A stretch of 64,000 nt of DNA, taken from Ophiocordyceps camponoti-saundersi (nom. inval.) (lineage: Eukaryota; Ascomycota; Sordariomycetes; Hypocreales; Ophiocordycipitaceae). Below, piece by piece: positions 13,286 through 26,025 of this stretch; the stretch's first letter is position 1; every line of letters begins with the position of its first letter. The notes below the pieces were generated by a model. That model did not search any database. It was not told where the DNA came from and worked only from the letters and a program-made list of their open reading frames with translations. The DNA is taken from the NCBI GenBank assembly GCA_003339415.1, contig PDHQ01000031.1, positions 77,290 through 141,289 on the forward strand, written 5' to 3'. The translations under genes were made by a program, and so were the position numbers.

Positions 13286-13734
13286 GATCGCGTGGATGTA
13301 AGCAGAGAGGGTGCGAACGTGAGATACATAGGATGCGGACAGCCGTGACGAGGCGACGAGCAGTATAAGTCAACGGGAAGGGGATAAAAGAAAAAAAAAG
13401 AGACACACAAAAGGCAAAGTGACCAGATCGTAGACAAGCAAGGTTGTTGTGTCGGTAGAAGGAGTCGCTCTATGTATGTATGTACGAATACGTAAGCCTT
13501 ATAGCCGGGGCAGCGCCGAAGGGGATGATCCGTCTCCGACCGCTGTTCCTCCGATGATCCGACTTGCTTGCATGGAGATGCATGCAGACTCTCCTACTGA
13601 CTGTGGCCAACTGCCATCTCTATTTCGTCCAACTTATACCTACCGACCTACCTGCTTACTGACTTACATACATATGTATGTAGGTAAAAGAAGTCCCAAC
13701 TAATCGGATACAAACCGAGGACAAACACCACGTC
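13286..13734. promoter_or_regulatory. Divergent promoter region, SEY1 / dienelactone hydrolase-like gene
   Basis: About 450 bases between two divergent start codons, so it must hold both upstream regions. It contains TATG/TACA-type short repeats near 13470-13500 and 13660-13690. One open frame (13449-13703) has no coding character. Confidence 0.5.
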
Positions 13735-15002
13735 ATGTTGATCAAGGAAGAGTCCGTTGACGTGCCGACGTCGGCCGGCAACATGCGTATGTCATCCATC
13801 ATCCACCACCCCCATCTTCTCAACTCACACCTCAACTCAACTCAACCCGTCGCTCCTCTCCGTCCCTCCTCCTAACCTCGTCTATATAGGAATATTTCTC
13901 TTCCATCCCGTCATCCCCGGCTACTCCAAGGCGTAGGGCAAATCCCTCCCCCTCCCCTCCTCTCACATCGCGCCACCTCCCCATTGACCTCGGGTCAAAG
14001 CCGCTTCCCCGGTGTCTGTCTCTTCAGCGAGATCTACCAGGGTATGTAATTCATCCATCACGACTCCTCTTCTTTACCACTGAACAGACGGTTGATGTTC
14101 ATCAGTCACCGGTCCCGTCGCTCGCTTCGGCCGTCAAATCGCCGGCCACGGCTACATCGTCGCCGCCCCATCCTCCTTCCACGACTTCGCCGGCCCGGAA
14201 CCCTTCAGCTACGATGCAACCGACACAGACCGCGGGAACAAGTTCAAGGTCGAAAAGGTCTGCCTTCCTCTCGCTTTCCTACCTATGTGGACGTCCCTTT
14301 CCTCTATTGTCTTGTCGCCAACACAGTTCTCACTCACTCATCACTAGACTCTCGCTTCATACGACGCAGACTCAAGAGCCACCGTTGACCATCTCCTCTC
14401 TCTCCCCAATTGCACCGGCCTAATCGGCGCAACCGGCATGTGTCTAGGCGGCCACCTCGCCGTCCGAGCCGCCGTACGTCAAGCCAACCCCCCCTCGTAC
14501 TCATTCCTCCCCAACCACAAACCTCCCCGGAAGCTCATCTCAAACTATACATCATAACCTCTGAAAACTACAGCTTGACGCTCGCATCTCTGCCTGCGTC
14601 TCTTACTTCGCAACAGACATCCACTCCCGTACTCTAGGCCCCCACGCCTCCGCAGACACCTCTTCGACCTCACCTTCCCCCTCATCCGCCCACACCATCG
14701 ACCGCCTGTCCGACATCAAAGCCGAGGTGGCCCTCATCTTTGGCGTCAAGGACACCCACGTGCCCGACGCCGGGAGGGATCTCATCCGCGCCAAGTTCCG
14801 CGAAGCAGACGTCGTCTTCAGCTTCTACGAGGTCGCCTGGGCTCAGCACGCCTTCATCAGGGACGAGCTCAGCAAGGGACGCTACGATCCGGCCGTCACC
14901 AAGGTCTGCTTCGAGATCCTGCTCGAGCTGTTTGGCCGCGTCTTGAAGACGGACTTGGGCGAGAGGGATTCTGCCGTCAGGCCGCCGGAGCATGTGTGCT
15001 AG
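13735..15002 (+). CDS. Dienelactone hydrolase family protein
   Basis: Alpha/beta hydrolase of the dienelactone hydrolase family, common and mostly uncharacterised in filamentous fungi; substrate unknown, probably cytosolic because no signal peptide is seen. I read six exons: 13735-13786, 13890-13932, 14001-14041, 14106-14257, 14348-14473 and 14574-15002, totalling 280 residues. The nucleophile motif GMCLGG gives Cys128. Asp198 in FGVKDTHVP and His230 in AWAQHAF complete the expected Cys-Asp-His triad. The C-terminal part (DELSKGRYDPAVTKVCFE) is typical of the fungal subfamily. Small internal exons of 43 and 41 bases and two less usual donors (GTAGGG and GTCTGC) make the 5' half the least certain part, but phase is preserved through every junction and the rebuilt protein reads continuously, for example HPVIPGYSKARFPGVCLF. 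The gene converges on the MscS channel gene. Confidence 0.88.
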
Positions 15003-15407
15003 TTTGTTAGCCGGTGAAGACGTAATTGTGAGGACGTAAAAAGGAGCAGACTCAAGAGGATCTAGAGTCGAGCTACGCTGGCGAGAAATCTACACAAAGC
15101 ACGGCTTTGATAACTATTTCGTCCACGTAAAATAGTAGCTTCGGCTTTTCCCGCTTACAGGAGGTCAGATTATGGCAACCCATGTGCTGAAGTCGGTGCC
15201 GCCCTGCTCGAACCCATACCATGAATGCGTCTCCTCGCTGATTATAACTCTCTTCTCTCTATCTCTATGTGATTGAGTGAGTGAGCGTGTGTATATGTGT
15301 GTGTGTGTCTCGTCATTTTTTCCCGTTGCCCCCCCTCCATTTAGTTTTCATCGTTGCTTCGTCGGTGTCAACAACCTCCCCTTCTCTATTTTCATTCCCA
15401 TTTTCCT
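15003..15407. other. Convergent intergenic region, hydrolase / MscS channel
   Basis: Presumed 3' untranslated DNA of both flanking genes. A short GT repeat lies near 15285-15310. Nothing else was recognised. Confidence 0.6.
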
Positions 15408-18289
15408 TCAGTGACGACCGCTGGGGGTCAACGACCGGCCGCCCGGATAGGCCGAGCTCGGTCCGCGGTGCAAGCCGCGATGGGCAGAGTGCTGCGATGC
15501 ACTGGGGTGAAGGCTCTGGTGCTCCTCGTCCGGTAGAGGAGGGTCTTCGTCCTCGCTACGAGCCTGGTACGGCATGCTCGCATGCTGCTGCACCTCGTCT
15601 CTGCCAAGGGGCACAGGCATTGTGCCCATCCGTACATCGTCGCTGCGAGCCGGGAACGACATGCCCATCTGGGCCTCCTCGTCGAAGGGCTCGAGGCGCG
15701 AGCCGGCGCCGGGGCCATGAACGGGAGAGCCGCCGACGTAAAAGTTGCCGCTCTCGGCGGTGGGGGCGCGGCCCATGTTCTGCAGACCGTCACCAGCCTT
15801 GCGACGACCGCGTGTGCTGGCGCGCTTGATGAGCTCGGTGCGGATGGACTCAATATCCTTGGAGCGGTGACCCGACGAAATGGAGGCGTCGCTGCGCTTT
15901 CGAGCGCCCCACGGATCCTGCATCGTCTGCATGGCAGACCTCGTATTGAGCTCGGCAGCGGCTTGCATCTCAGCCTCTCGCTGTTCGGCCTCGGTCTGAT
16001 CCACATTCGTCGGCACCATGCGCGCCGCATCCTTCTCCTTGGCAGACTCTTGGCGTGCTGCGATCGCGAAGTCGTCCGTGACGGCGACCGAGTACGAAGG
16101 ATTCTTGTGCCCACCGAGGGCGTCATCGCCGCCGCCGGGGCCGTTGATGGGGACCTTCTTGAGCGCAAGTGCCAAGGCGCACATGAACTTGGAGCGGCGC
16201 ATAGATCGCACCGAGTCGTTGTGCCAATTGGACTTGTGCTTGATGCTGATGTACAGCACCATCTTGTCCAGGTCGCCGACGCCGCCGACGCTGATCTTGA
16301 AGTCGGGTTGGAAATCGCGCGAGTTGTCGGGAGAACGGACAAACTGTTCCATCTCCAGACGCAGCAGCTCAATGTCCTCAAAGGACGTGTCATACGAAAC
16401 ATTGAGCTCGATAGTCTCCTGCATCGACTTGCTGCGAGAGATGTTGTCGATCCAGAGGTTGTTGAGCTGGATGTTGGGCACCTGGACGACCTGCATGAGG
16501 TCGATGCGGGTGAAGACGGTATAGAGCAGTGAGATGCGCTCGACCACCATCTGAACCTTGCTGATGTCGACGCGATCGCCAACGTCATAAGGGTGCTTGA
16601 CGAACAAGAAGATGCACGAGCCCAGGAACTCCTGTGTAGTGACGGCGAAGACAAAGGAAAGGGATAGAAGGGCTGTGCCGGCGCTGGCGATGACCTTGAG
16701 GGTGCTATTGTCCAAGAAGAAGACTGAAGCAGCGTGTCAGTGGGAGAGCAAGGGATAAGTATGGGGAATTACTAGGGAACATGATGAAGCATGGCAGAGC
16801 AACAGGGTGAAAGAGGCAGAAAGAAGCAATGACACTCACAGAAAATAAAGATGACTATGAGGAAGACGACAAAAAGCAAGACCTTGTCGAGGACCCGAAG
16901 GGCCTGACCGATGTCCTTCATGCCTTCGCCGATAGCCTTGCGCTCCCGGCCGATCTCGACAACCTTGCGCATCATCTCATCCAGGCTGATGTCGCCATTC
17001 ATGTCGCTATCAATGGCGTCAAAAGCCTCGTCGGCCTCATTGCGATAAGCCGGCCCAAGCACCTCGTGGAAATCGTCGGGGTAGAGAGCGTCCTTGCCCT
17101 CGAGGACAAAGGACATCCAAATGCGCCTTCCAAGGGCCTCAGAGGGACGCCGCTTCTCGAGGGCCTCGAGGACGATGGAATGGGCCGAGTTGGGATTGAG
17201 AACCTGCTTGCCGGTGATTTCGTGGGCGATATTGCCGACGGCGTGGGTGACTTTGTCGCCGAGGCGTCCGACATCGCCGATGATCCTCATCGGGGTGGCA
17301 GCGCCGGCCGACTTGTTGCCGGCCTTTGACCTCAGCATCACATCGATACTATCGTTGATGATGTAGTCTTCCTCGGCGAATTCGTGGCAATACATGGGGA
17401 AGAGGGTGCGGGAGGCGTCGTAGAGGAGACCCATCAGATGAATCTCGCGCTTGGAAGCCTTGATGCGGTTGGCGAAGGAGCGCTGGTGGTAAGAGACGCC
17501 GATGAGCTGGACGAGAGCCTTTTCCGCCAGGAGAACGGCGGTGGAGGCAAAGAGGGCAGCGAGAACGCGTTCGAAGGTGACGGCCCAATCGATGCCGGTG
17601 TTGGTCGCATCGACAAAGAGGCGCCTGAAGGTGATCCACGAGGCCATGGCAGAGAAGAAGAGCGAAAAGGGGATATTGAGATTGCGCAAGACGGTGGCGT
17701 ACTTGCGAACGCCCATGCTGACGATGCCGCAGAAGAAGATGAAGACCTTGGGGAGCAGCCAAGCGGCCGTCTTGGCAGCCCAGAGACACAACCACGATAT
17801 TTCGATCCAGAGGAAGAGATTGAAGAGCGGAGGGCCGCGAATCTCGGGACCGCCCTGCTCACGCTGCTTGGAACCGAGGGGAACGGCATTTCTGTTACCA
17901 GTCAAGGCGAGAATAAGGAGCGGAGCAGCGAGAAGCAAGCCGACGGGAACGACGTAGACGAGATAGCGAGTGACGACGGAGAAGCCCACAATTCTATTGT
18001 AGATCTTGCCCAGAGCGTTGACACTGACATCTTCAGTAGAGCCGGTACCGGTACGGCCCAATCCATCACTCGTTTTGCGACGACGACCCTTATGACGAGG
18101 ACGAAAATGAGCCTTTTCATCGGCCGTCGGATCGTAGCTGTTGGTCATGGAAAGCGGGTTGGGCTTGCGAGCGCCCGTCGTCGACGCATGGCTGCGGACG
18201 GTAGAGAGAGGAATGGCGGCGTCTGCCATGGCGTCGCCACCTGAAAGGGGGATGAAGCCCGAAGTGATGGACTGACGCTTGCTGGTCAT
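15408..18289 (-). CDS. EF-hand-containing mechanosensitive ion channel (MscS family, Msy1/Msy2-like)
   Basis: Fungal MscS-type channel with a calcium-binding EF-hand, related to fission-yeast Msy1/Msy2, which act in internal membranes during osmotic swelling. Two exons, 16840-18289 and 15408-16723, give 921 residues. The N-terminal roughly 90 residues are basic and Ser-rich. Hydrophobic segments follow, including VYVVPVGLLLAAPLLILAL, a double segment around IEISWLCLWAAKTAAWLLP, and a segment around VLAALFASTAVLLAE. The EF-hand loop DSDMNGDISLDE lies near residues 427-438. The intron falls inside the next transmembrane helix; splicing rebuilds IFIF-FFFLDNSTLKV, leading into the pore-lining motif AGTALLSLSFVFAVTTQEFLG and the beta domain KHPYDVGDRVDI. 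The last roughly 200 residues are disordered, rich in Ser, Arg and Asp/Glu. Calcium binding is inferred from the loop only. Confidence 0.93.
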
Positions 18290-20624
18290 GGAGGGATCGA
18301 GAACGAAGGAGAGGCGACGAGGGCCGTGAGTCCTTGCTTCAATGCCGACTGAAGAACCTGCTTCAGTCGAGCTTTGAAGAAAAGAGGGCTGACTCGAGAG
18401 GAGGAGGACGGTTTTGTTGGTAGCTGCTCCAGAGCAGGCGATTTTCGTTTAGAGCGAGAGGGAAGAAAAGAGAGGCTCTATCTAGGGAAACGAAGGACTT
18501 GAGGAGATGATTGGGGTAGAGAAAGGAAAGGAGAGGAAAGGAAAGAAAGGGAAAAAGGGATACGGAAAGGAAAAGAAGAGGAGGTGAGATGAACAGAGCG
18601 AGAGAGAGAGAGAGGAGAAGAGGTGTGCTGGAAAAATAGAGGGTCCTACTGAGTGTGTGGTACGCGTATCCGTAGTACTGGCCCGGGGTGGTGGGGGGCG
18701 GAGGGGGGGGGGGGGGGATTAGGACGCGCGCACACGCACAGTCACTCAGGCACAAAAATAATGCCGTACAACGATAAGAGAGAGCCGTGGGCCTGCTAGC
18801 TAAGACGGTAGCAATCACTGCTAAACCCACGGTACAGGTAGCACAGTGCTGTAGCAGTGCTGCAGCAGTGCTGTAGCAGTGCTGTAGTACACAAGGTAGT
18901 ACGGACGTACTGTAGTGGTACTGTAATAGTAGTACTGTAGCAGTAGCACCCGATGTTAATACGATACAAGCAATATCCCAATCAACGCAATGGTCTATCT
19001 AGATAGAATGGATGGATGGATGAATTGGCAGGGCAGGGTAAGGGCAGGGATAGGCCCGCACGTCATGATGCCAAATCAATCACCGTGGTGAGAAGCAGAT
19101 CAAATTTAAACCCCGCGATACGCCTCAATCTCTCTGTGAGACGGACGGGTACCTGTAGTGGCGCGTCTCGTCTCGTCTGAGCCGCCTACGAGCCGACCAA
19201 CCAACCGACCAACCAAGCGGTCCTATTGCTATGCCTCCTATCAGCTACCTACAACCTACCAGACCCCAGGCTCTTACATACATGCATACAGTGATACAGT
19301 GCAGTGCACCATCTTCCCCTGAAGGAAACACCCCTGAGAAGAGTGCGAAAGAAAAAAGAAAGAAGTAGAAATAAGAAGAGAAAAGGGGACGAGAAACAGG
19401 CTCATAGCAAGGAAAGCTCCCAGTCACTGACACTGTCATCCCATCCTATCCACATGTTTTCTTTCTTCCTTTCTTTTTTCATCTTCAACCCTTTTTTTCC
19501 AGCTTGTTTCAGAGTCCATCCAGTCTTTTTGTGATGGGCACAAGCAGCCTTCGTCCCATGGCCTGATCGGGTAATGATGGCCCTCCCGCCACTGTTCTTG
19601 AAACGAAAGGGAGGGAGGGAGGGAGGGTGAGAAGGGGAGGAGGAGAGGGGAGAGGAGGGCAGAGGAGAGGAGAAGCTTTTGCTGCAGGGGTCTTCAGGAA
19701 CGCGATTGAAAAGACGATTCTGGAAGGTGTGTGTGCTCATCTTTATTCCGTCTCCCGTCTGTTCACACGTCATTGTTCAGTTCAGTCAGAAAACACAAGC
19801 CCCCTTTATACGTCCTACACACATACCTTTCCCACCTAGGTGGTAGCATATTTTATACAGACATCTGCTCATAGTACTAGTAAGGTATGAATCATACACA
19901 TATCTCACTGACAAACGGATAGTACATATTCACATCAATCAATGCATGGTACCTACTCGACACAATAAGGATGGATGATCCAGGCACAAAAAAACACACC
20001 CTCGGGGCCTCGGTAGACACGCACAGGTTTATGCCGTGCGCGCGTCGCAGGTCCCCTCCACATGCATTATTCATGGTGGTGCATGAATGGACTCTATGTA
20101 TCCGTATTGTTGAAAACCGCGTCTCGTCCAAAATAGATATGCATCCGTATAGAAGAAAACAAGGGCCATCCCCGACCGTTTTTTTTTATCCTTGCCTACC
20201 TAACTGCCTATCCATGTCCGTACAGCATCATCAAGCCCTTTTGATGGACCGGGCCGAGCTCTCAGCAATCAAAAATACCATCCTAACCCAACCAACCGTC
20301 TTACTGACCAGAATGTACTGCTAGATAATATTTTTTTCCCTTTCCAACAACAAAGGACGAGAGGGAAAAAAAAAAGCAGATGATACATCAAAAAGGGGGT
20401 ATCTCGCCGCGCCTTGCCCTGCGAATCTTCAGCCCTTTCGGGTGGTGCTATCTAGGAAACCAAGAAAAAAAAGGGGGTAAAAGGGGGGGGGGGGGGAGAG
20501 GGGAGGAGGGTAATACGTATTGTAGGTAGATAGATAGATGGCCAAAAAGCTCCTCCTTTCCTCTTCGACAGTGTGAAGGAGACGAATGGAAGAAGAATGC
20601 GGAGAAGCAATGAGGAGGAGAGTC
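18290..20624. other. Gene-free region between MscS channel and MFS transporter
   Basis: Upstream DNA of the channel gene and downstream DNA of the transporter gene. It holds A/G-rich stretches (18500-18640), a G run near 18703-18718, an 11-base tandem repeat, C/T-rich blocks and TATCCGTA copies at 18667-18674 and 20099-20106. Open frames here are repeat-driven; no conserved protein was recognised. Confidence 0.6.
18845..18888. repeat. 11-base minisatellite, four copies
   Basis: The unit AGTGCTGTAGC is repeated four times in tandem, with one or two substitutions (one copy has CAGC, the last ends in T). Degenerate GTAGTACTGTA-like sequence continues for another 60 bases downstream. Confidence 0.85.
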
Positions 20625-22981
20625 TCACCGAGATAGACGAGTATCCGATGGCAGCTGCAGCTCAATCGTCGTCCTCGTCGTCGTCGTCATCGGCAGACCA
20701 ATCAGATCTTTAAGCTCGACCTTGGCCTTGTCGTTCTCCATCCCATTGTCCGTGCTCTCCTGCTCCTCCTCCTCATGATCGGCCACGTCGAGGCGATAAA
20801 GGGGCTCGAGGGTGACGTCCTTGCGACGCAGTATCCACCGCTTGCACCACCAAGGCAAGGCTTTGGTGACCTGATACCTCATAAACACCCTCGTCGGCAC
20901 GCCAAAGATGTAGTCGAGCTCCTCCAGCGTCCGCTGCTTCGTCTCGGGAAGCCAGAGGAAGATCATGAGCAGAGCCATGATGTTGAAGAGCGAGTAGAGA
21001 CCAAACGATCCCAGCACGCCCAGCCGGTTGAGCATCAGGGGGAAAGTCACCGACAGGACCGAGGCCCAGAAGAGACAGGTGGCCACCGCCCAGGCCATGC
21101 CGACCTCGCGGTGCGACAGGGGAAACACCTCGGCCGCGTACGTAAACGGCACCGGCCCTTCGCCGGGCGAGTAAAAGGCGGCGAAGAGGTAGACGAAGAG
21201 GGCGACGAACGCCATGTGAACCGGGCTATCCTGCGGCATGATCTTACTGCTGCAGAGCCCGGCTGCGAGAAGGGTCCAGGCCATCTGAGGAAAGGTAAAG
21301 AGAAGCAGGGACCGTCTACCAAAGGTGTCGATGGTCCAGATGGCGGGAAAGGCGAAGAGGAAGTTGACGAGGCCGAACCCCCAAGTAGCCATCAAGGCGT
21401 CGGTCGAAGAGGCGCCGGCAACCTCAAAGACGGAAGACGAGTAGAAGGCGATGATGTTGATACCGCACATCTGCTGGGCGATCATGACGACGAACGAAGC
21501 CAGCGTCGCCCTCCGGACGCGCGGTATGGTAAAGAGCTCGATGAAGCGACCGACGTAGTTTCCGTGCACGATGAACTCTCGCTCAACCTGCAACTGCACG
21601 TGGATGTAGTATAGATCGCGAGCCGCCTGAACCGGGTTGTTCCTCAGCCGGAGCAGCGACCCCATGGCGTCGGCATACCTATCCTTCTTGATGTACCATC
21701 GCGGCGACTCGGGACAGAAGTAGATGAGGATGACGAGCGGCACGGCGGGGATAAAGGCCGAACCGAGCTGATATCGCCATGCCGAGGGGCTGATCTTGAG
21801 ACCGATGAGGTTGGCGCAGGTGCCGAGGAAGATGCCAAAGGCCGTCCATAGCTGCCAGCTCATGACGAGGGCGCCTCGAATAGGGGCCGGCGAGTTTTCG
21901 GCGGCGAAGATGGGCACTGTAAAATCCTGTTTGTTTTCTTGTGTCCCTCACTCACTCACTCACTCACACACACACTCTCTCTCTCTCCTCTCTCCGTCAC
22001 CTCCGCCCTCTCTCTCCCCCTTTTCTTTCAACCACTGGCTTTCGAAACGAGGGCTGGGAAGGGGAAGAAGAAGAAGAAGAAGAGGAAGAAGAAAGGGGGG
22101 AAAAGGGGGGGGGGGAACGGAAAACAGGCAGACGCACCTGTCGAGGCCTTGGTGCCCATGCCGACGCCCAAGAGCAGACGACAACCAAGCAACTGAAGCC
22201 AAGTATCGCAAAAGGCGCAAGCGATGACGGGCCACAGACAAAAGTTGCCAGCGAGAAAGATGGTGCCACGACGACCAAAGTAGTTGTTGATGGGATCGGA
22301 AAGCCAGCATCCGAAGAGGGCAGTACCGATATACGGCGCCGCGTTCACCAACCCGACCAATATCTTGTCCTGAATACCGGGGGAGCCGATGCCGAGCGCG
22401 GCCGGGAACTGGAGGTTGGCGCCATTGGAGCCGGTCTGATCCCAGCCCTGGACGGCGGCGCCGATGGAGCAGGTGATGATGGTGAGGTAGAGCACCTTGG
22501 GGATGCGCCACTTGTAGAGCACCTCGTTCCGCAGCGCCTCGACCTCGACCTCGGTCAGCGTCTCGTCGCCCGTTATGTCTTCGTAGCCGGTCGGGTCTTG
22601 GGCGACGAGGGCGCCCTTGCGGAGGATATCGCGATGGGCTTCGAGGCCTTTGAGGCGGCAGAAGTCGTCGACGTTGGCGAGAAGTTGACGTCGTGGGATG
22701 CCGATGAGGGGGTTTTTGATTCTGACGAGGGGGGAAGAGGAAGGGATTTAATGTTAGGCAAACATACATACACATACAGACACGTACATACACATGTGTA
22801 AACACAAATACACAACTCACCTGGCTTCGTAGTTGTCCTTGAGGTTAACCCGCGACTGACGACCAGCCTCAACAGACGACGAGGCGTGAAATCGACGGCT
22901 ACGGGCACTATCCCAACAGCATCAGTCCGCAGAACAGAACCCACCGATGGCCACGAGCCCCCCCAAAACTCACCCATCCAT
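20625..22981 (-). CDS. MFS sugar porter-family transporter
   Basis: Plasma-membrane major facilitator of the sugar-porter family; the substrate cannot be told from sequence. I read four exons: 22974-22981, 22821-22907, 22138-22721 and 20625-21916, for 656 residues. An N-terminal cytosolic extension of roughly 100 residues ([15 protein letters not shown]) precedes the first membrane segment, as in one fungal subgroup. Family motifs seen: [15 protein letters not shown] in loop 1, [22 protein letters not shown] before the central loop, TFGRRSLLL, and [17 protein letters not shown] after the last helix. The C-terminal tail is acidic (HEEEEQE). The 8-base first exon is the weakest point; it rests on an ATG, a consensus GTGAGT donor and the correct phase. 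Intron 3 is long (221 bases) and carries CT- and GAA-rich repeats. No sugar-cluster partner genes are adjacent. Confidence 0.88.
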
Positions 22982-23533
22982 AGTCGGCAACAAGTCGCCG
23001 GTGGAGAACCGGGGGGGAGGGATGGGGGGTTTTCCGGTCCGGCGATCGGCTTTCCTCCTCCGTCAACAAGGGCAGCTCCGGCCGAGCGGAGCAGACACGG
23101 AGGAAAGGGATGGAAGAAAGAAGAGAAAGGAGGGGAAGAGGGGAGAGGGGGAGAGAGGGGGGGAAAAAGGGGGGGGGGGAGTGGGAGGGGGTCGCTTCAC
23201 GTCTTCACGTAGGGGCGTGCCATCAAAGATGAGAAGAAGAACAGATTAAGAGAGAGAAAGAAAGACAGCCAGAAGACATCCTCAGCTTAGAAAGCAGAAA
23301 AGAACCAAAGAAACCCAGCCACAAGAAAAGAAATACAAAAGAAAAAAAAAAGGAAATGGTGGAGAAGAAGAGGAAGAAGAAGAAGAAGCGTGACAGGAAA
23401 GGATGATGCCGTCAGGCCCAATGGTAACTGGATCTCGCCCCAGTAGGAGGAAGAGAAGAAGAAAAGGGAAAGGAAGGAGAAGGAGAAGAAGAAGATGAAG
23501 AAGAAGGTCGGAGGAAGAGGGGGGGGGAGGGGA

Positions 23534-23558
23534 ATGGATGGATGGATGGATGGATGGA
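23534..23558. repeat. (ATGG)n microsatellite
   Basis: About six tandem ATGG units directly after a G run. Other simple repeats lie on both sides. Confidence 0.85.
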
Positions 23559-23969
23559 ACAGGGTCAGGCAGCCAAGAAAAAGGGAACAACGTTGTTTAT
23601 TGGGGGGGCGAATTTGTGCACACAATGTTGTACATACATACATATGTTTGTATCCGTACAACATGCAATATGTACATACATACAGATACGAATGGGTGCT
23701 ATAGCATGATATGTAGGTGCGGAAGAGGATATGTTTTGTATGTATGTACGGATAACAAGAAAAGGGAGGAGGAGGAGGAGGAGGATAAGGAAAAGGAGAA
23801 GGAGGAGAAAACCCTCTTCTCTCTCCCTCTCTCTCTCTCTCTCTCTCCAACGGTGCGTTCTCGTACTGGGCAAAAGAGAGAAAAAACATGGGTATCGGAG
23901 ACGAGCCCCGATGCGCAATGGGCGGCTGACGAGGGCCGCCTTGGCGAGTGATGTGCGCCGTTGAGGGGA

Positions 23970-24053
23970 GTCGTGCATACATACATACCTATCCGTACAT
24001 ACATACACACACGTATCCGTACATACATACATACATACTGTACATACGTATCC
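23970..24053. repeat. CATA-type microsatellite with embedded TATCCGTA octamers
   Basis: Runs of ACAT are interrupted by TATCCGTAC at two places (23990 and 24014). The same combination recurs elsewhere in the window, which suggests that the octamer and the CATA runs spread or were copied together. Confidence 0.75.
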
Positions 24054-26025
24054 GAGGGGGGGAAAGTGTTGGACAGACAGAGAGGCCGGGATGACGGTTA
24101 TGTGATTTGTTTTTTCAAAGAGATAGACAGACTGTTATACATACATATATATGTACATATGTGTGTGTGTACGACTATACGGATACAGATCGATGGATAG
24201 GTAGATATATAGGTAGATATAATCTTATAGATGATACTCAGATGACGTTGTTTGAGAGGCTGTTTCTCAACTGGAAACATATGTATACATACATACATAC
24301 ATACTCCGTACATACATTATATATCCTTACATACACGGCCATATATGTATATAGTAGTTTCAGTAGTTACTGACAAGCACACGCACATCTAGCCTATACG
24401 TCCTTGTCTCCCATCTCACATACATACATATATACCCAGGTATGCATTGTATGTATTCACCTCGGGTGAGATGAGACGACGCAAGACAGCCAACCCCTTA
24501 TCCGTACACACACACAAACACGGCACGCATCAGCAAGAGGAGGATTCCTTCCACAAGGGACCAAAAAAAACGTGGGATACAAAGGGACCCCCTCTCCTCC
24601 CCCCTCCTCCCTTCAATCCCTCACCTTCTAAATCCTTCACAGACCGAGCCTCAAAGAATCTTCTTCCTCCTTCTCCCTCCCTCCCTCGCTCCGTGACCAA
24701 AAAAAACCTTGTTCTCTCTTCAACAAGATATTCCCATCTTCGAAGAGCCGCTTTTTCCAGAAATCCCCCTCCGCACTTTCACATACCCCGCTGACGATGA
24801 CGATGATGATGATGATGCCCTTTGCTTGAAGCTGACTTGGCGCCAAGCTTTTTTTTTCTTCGCTTCCTGCAGTTGGAATACATGACGGACATGGCATCCT
24901 ACATACGGACGTGGTACCCAATGCAGGTAACTTGTCAGTATGTAGACAACTCAATGCACGCTCGCTTCCTGCTCGTCAGCTCAGCTCAGCTTCTGCTGCC
25001 GTCCCAACATACTGTATGTATGTTTGTACGTATGTATGTATGACACATATCATTTATGTACATAATCCGTACATACACGGATAGATCAAAAGAGAAGCAT
25101 GAATCGTCATCAAAGTCAGTCAACGAACTGTTTGCCACCTCTCTTCTTTACAGTAGTCATTACCTACTGTGGCAGACGCAGCTCTGGCACTCAAAAGTGG
25201 AGGCACCTCCGGAGAGATGCTCAGATAATAGGCCCTATAAGGGCCGCTGCCACACACATAACACCTACCTACCTACCTTAGTGGCAATGCGGTCAACACC
25301 CGTCATGCCCCCCCCACTCCGTCCGCCCGCAGACCCGCCCCGATCCCGACGTCCGGACATCAATGTCCGTGCTCCGAGCACACACACACACACATGCACG
25401 CGTACATACATACATACATGCACCTACGAACAATCACTCAAGGCATGTATGCATATGTACATACAACATGTGTATCAAGCACGTCAACTTCTATTGCAAT
25501 CCACCATCCTAGACAGTTACCTACCTAGGCAGGCTTCCTCAACGCTTCCCTATCCATACCACCGTCCAAAGCCCCTTTCTCAACAGACTCGACTCCTTCG
25601 CCAACGGCCAGCCGTCCGCCAAGTCTCGAAAAGATTCCTCCCCTCCTTCGCCCGCCCCCTCCCTCCATCATGCCGAGGTCAAGACCTCGACAGCCTCGGC
25701 AAGTGTAAAAAAGGGTACTATGCAAACTGATCCCGAGGCTCCTAGTCAAAAGTCGAAAACAGGATGAATGAAAAAAAAGAAAGAAAGAAAGATAGCCAAA
25801 GCGCTCCAGATAAAGCTCAATAATAGTTGCAACCCCCTCCTGCCGGACGCCGCGCTGGTTTCAGCTCTCCCCTCCCTTGAATAAGGGGAAAGATCAAGTT
25901 GCGTTGCCACAACCATGTGGCGAAAAGAAGAGAGAGAGAGAGAGTGTGTGTGTATGTGTGCGTGAGAGTATGTGTAAGAGTGAGAGGGAGACAGAGAAAG
26001 GGGGGAGGGGGGAGAAACAACCAGA

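Larger units (their letters stand above)
22982..26025. other. Gene-free, microsatellite-dense region
   Basis: Three kilobases with no recognisable gene, upstream of the transporter and downstream of the deacetylase-complex gene. It contains G-rich and GGA-rich stretches (23100-23180, 23460-23530), an ATGG repeat, CT repeats (23818-23848) and many CATA/TGTA runs (23630-24430, 25010-25080, 25380-25470). TATCCGTA or its complement occurs at 23651, 23747, 23990, 24014, 24178 and 24499. Open frames are translated repeats. Confidence 0.65.

Noticed and set aside
13735..14573. Dienelactone hydrolase-like gene as a pseudogene because of many frame breaks
   Set aside because: All breaks coincide with GT..AG introns in matching phase, and the joined protein retains the whole catalytic triad.
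20625..22981. Secondary-metabolite or sugar-utilisation gene cluster around the transporter
   Set aside because: No synthase, P450, regulator or glycosidase lies nearby; the neighbours are unrelated housekeeping genes.
23282..24032. Several overlapping ORFs of 70-230 codons on both strands
   Set aside because: They translate CT, GAA and CATA repeats into Ser/Phe/Leu, Lys/Glu or Tyr/Ile/His strings; no domain or normal composition.
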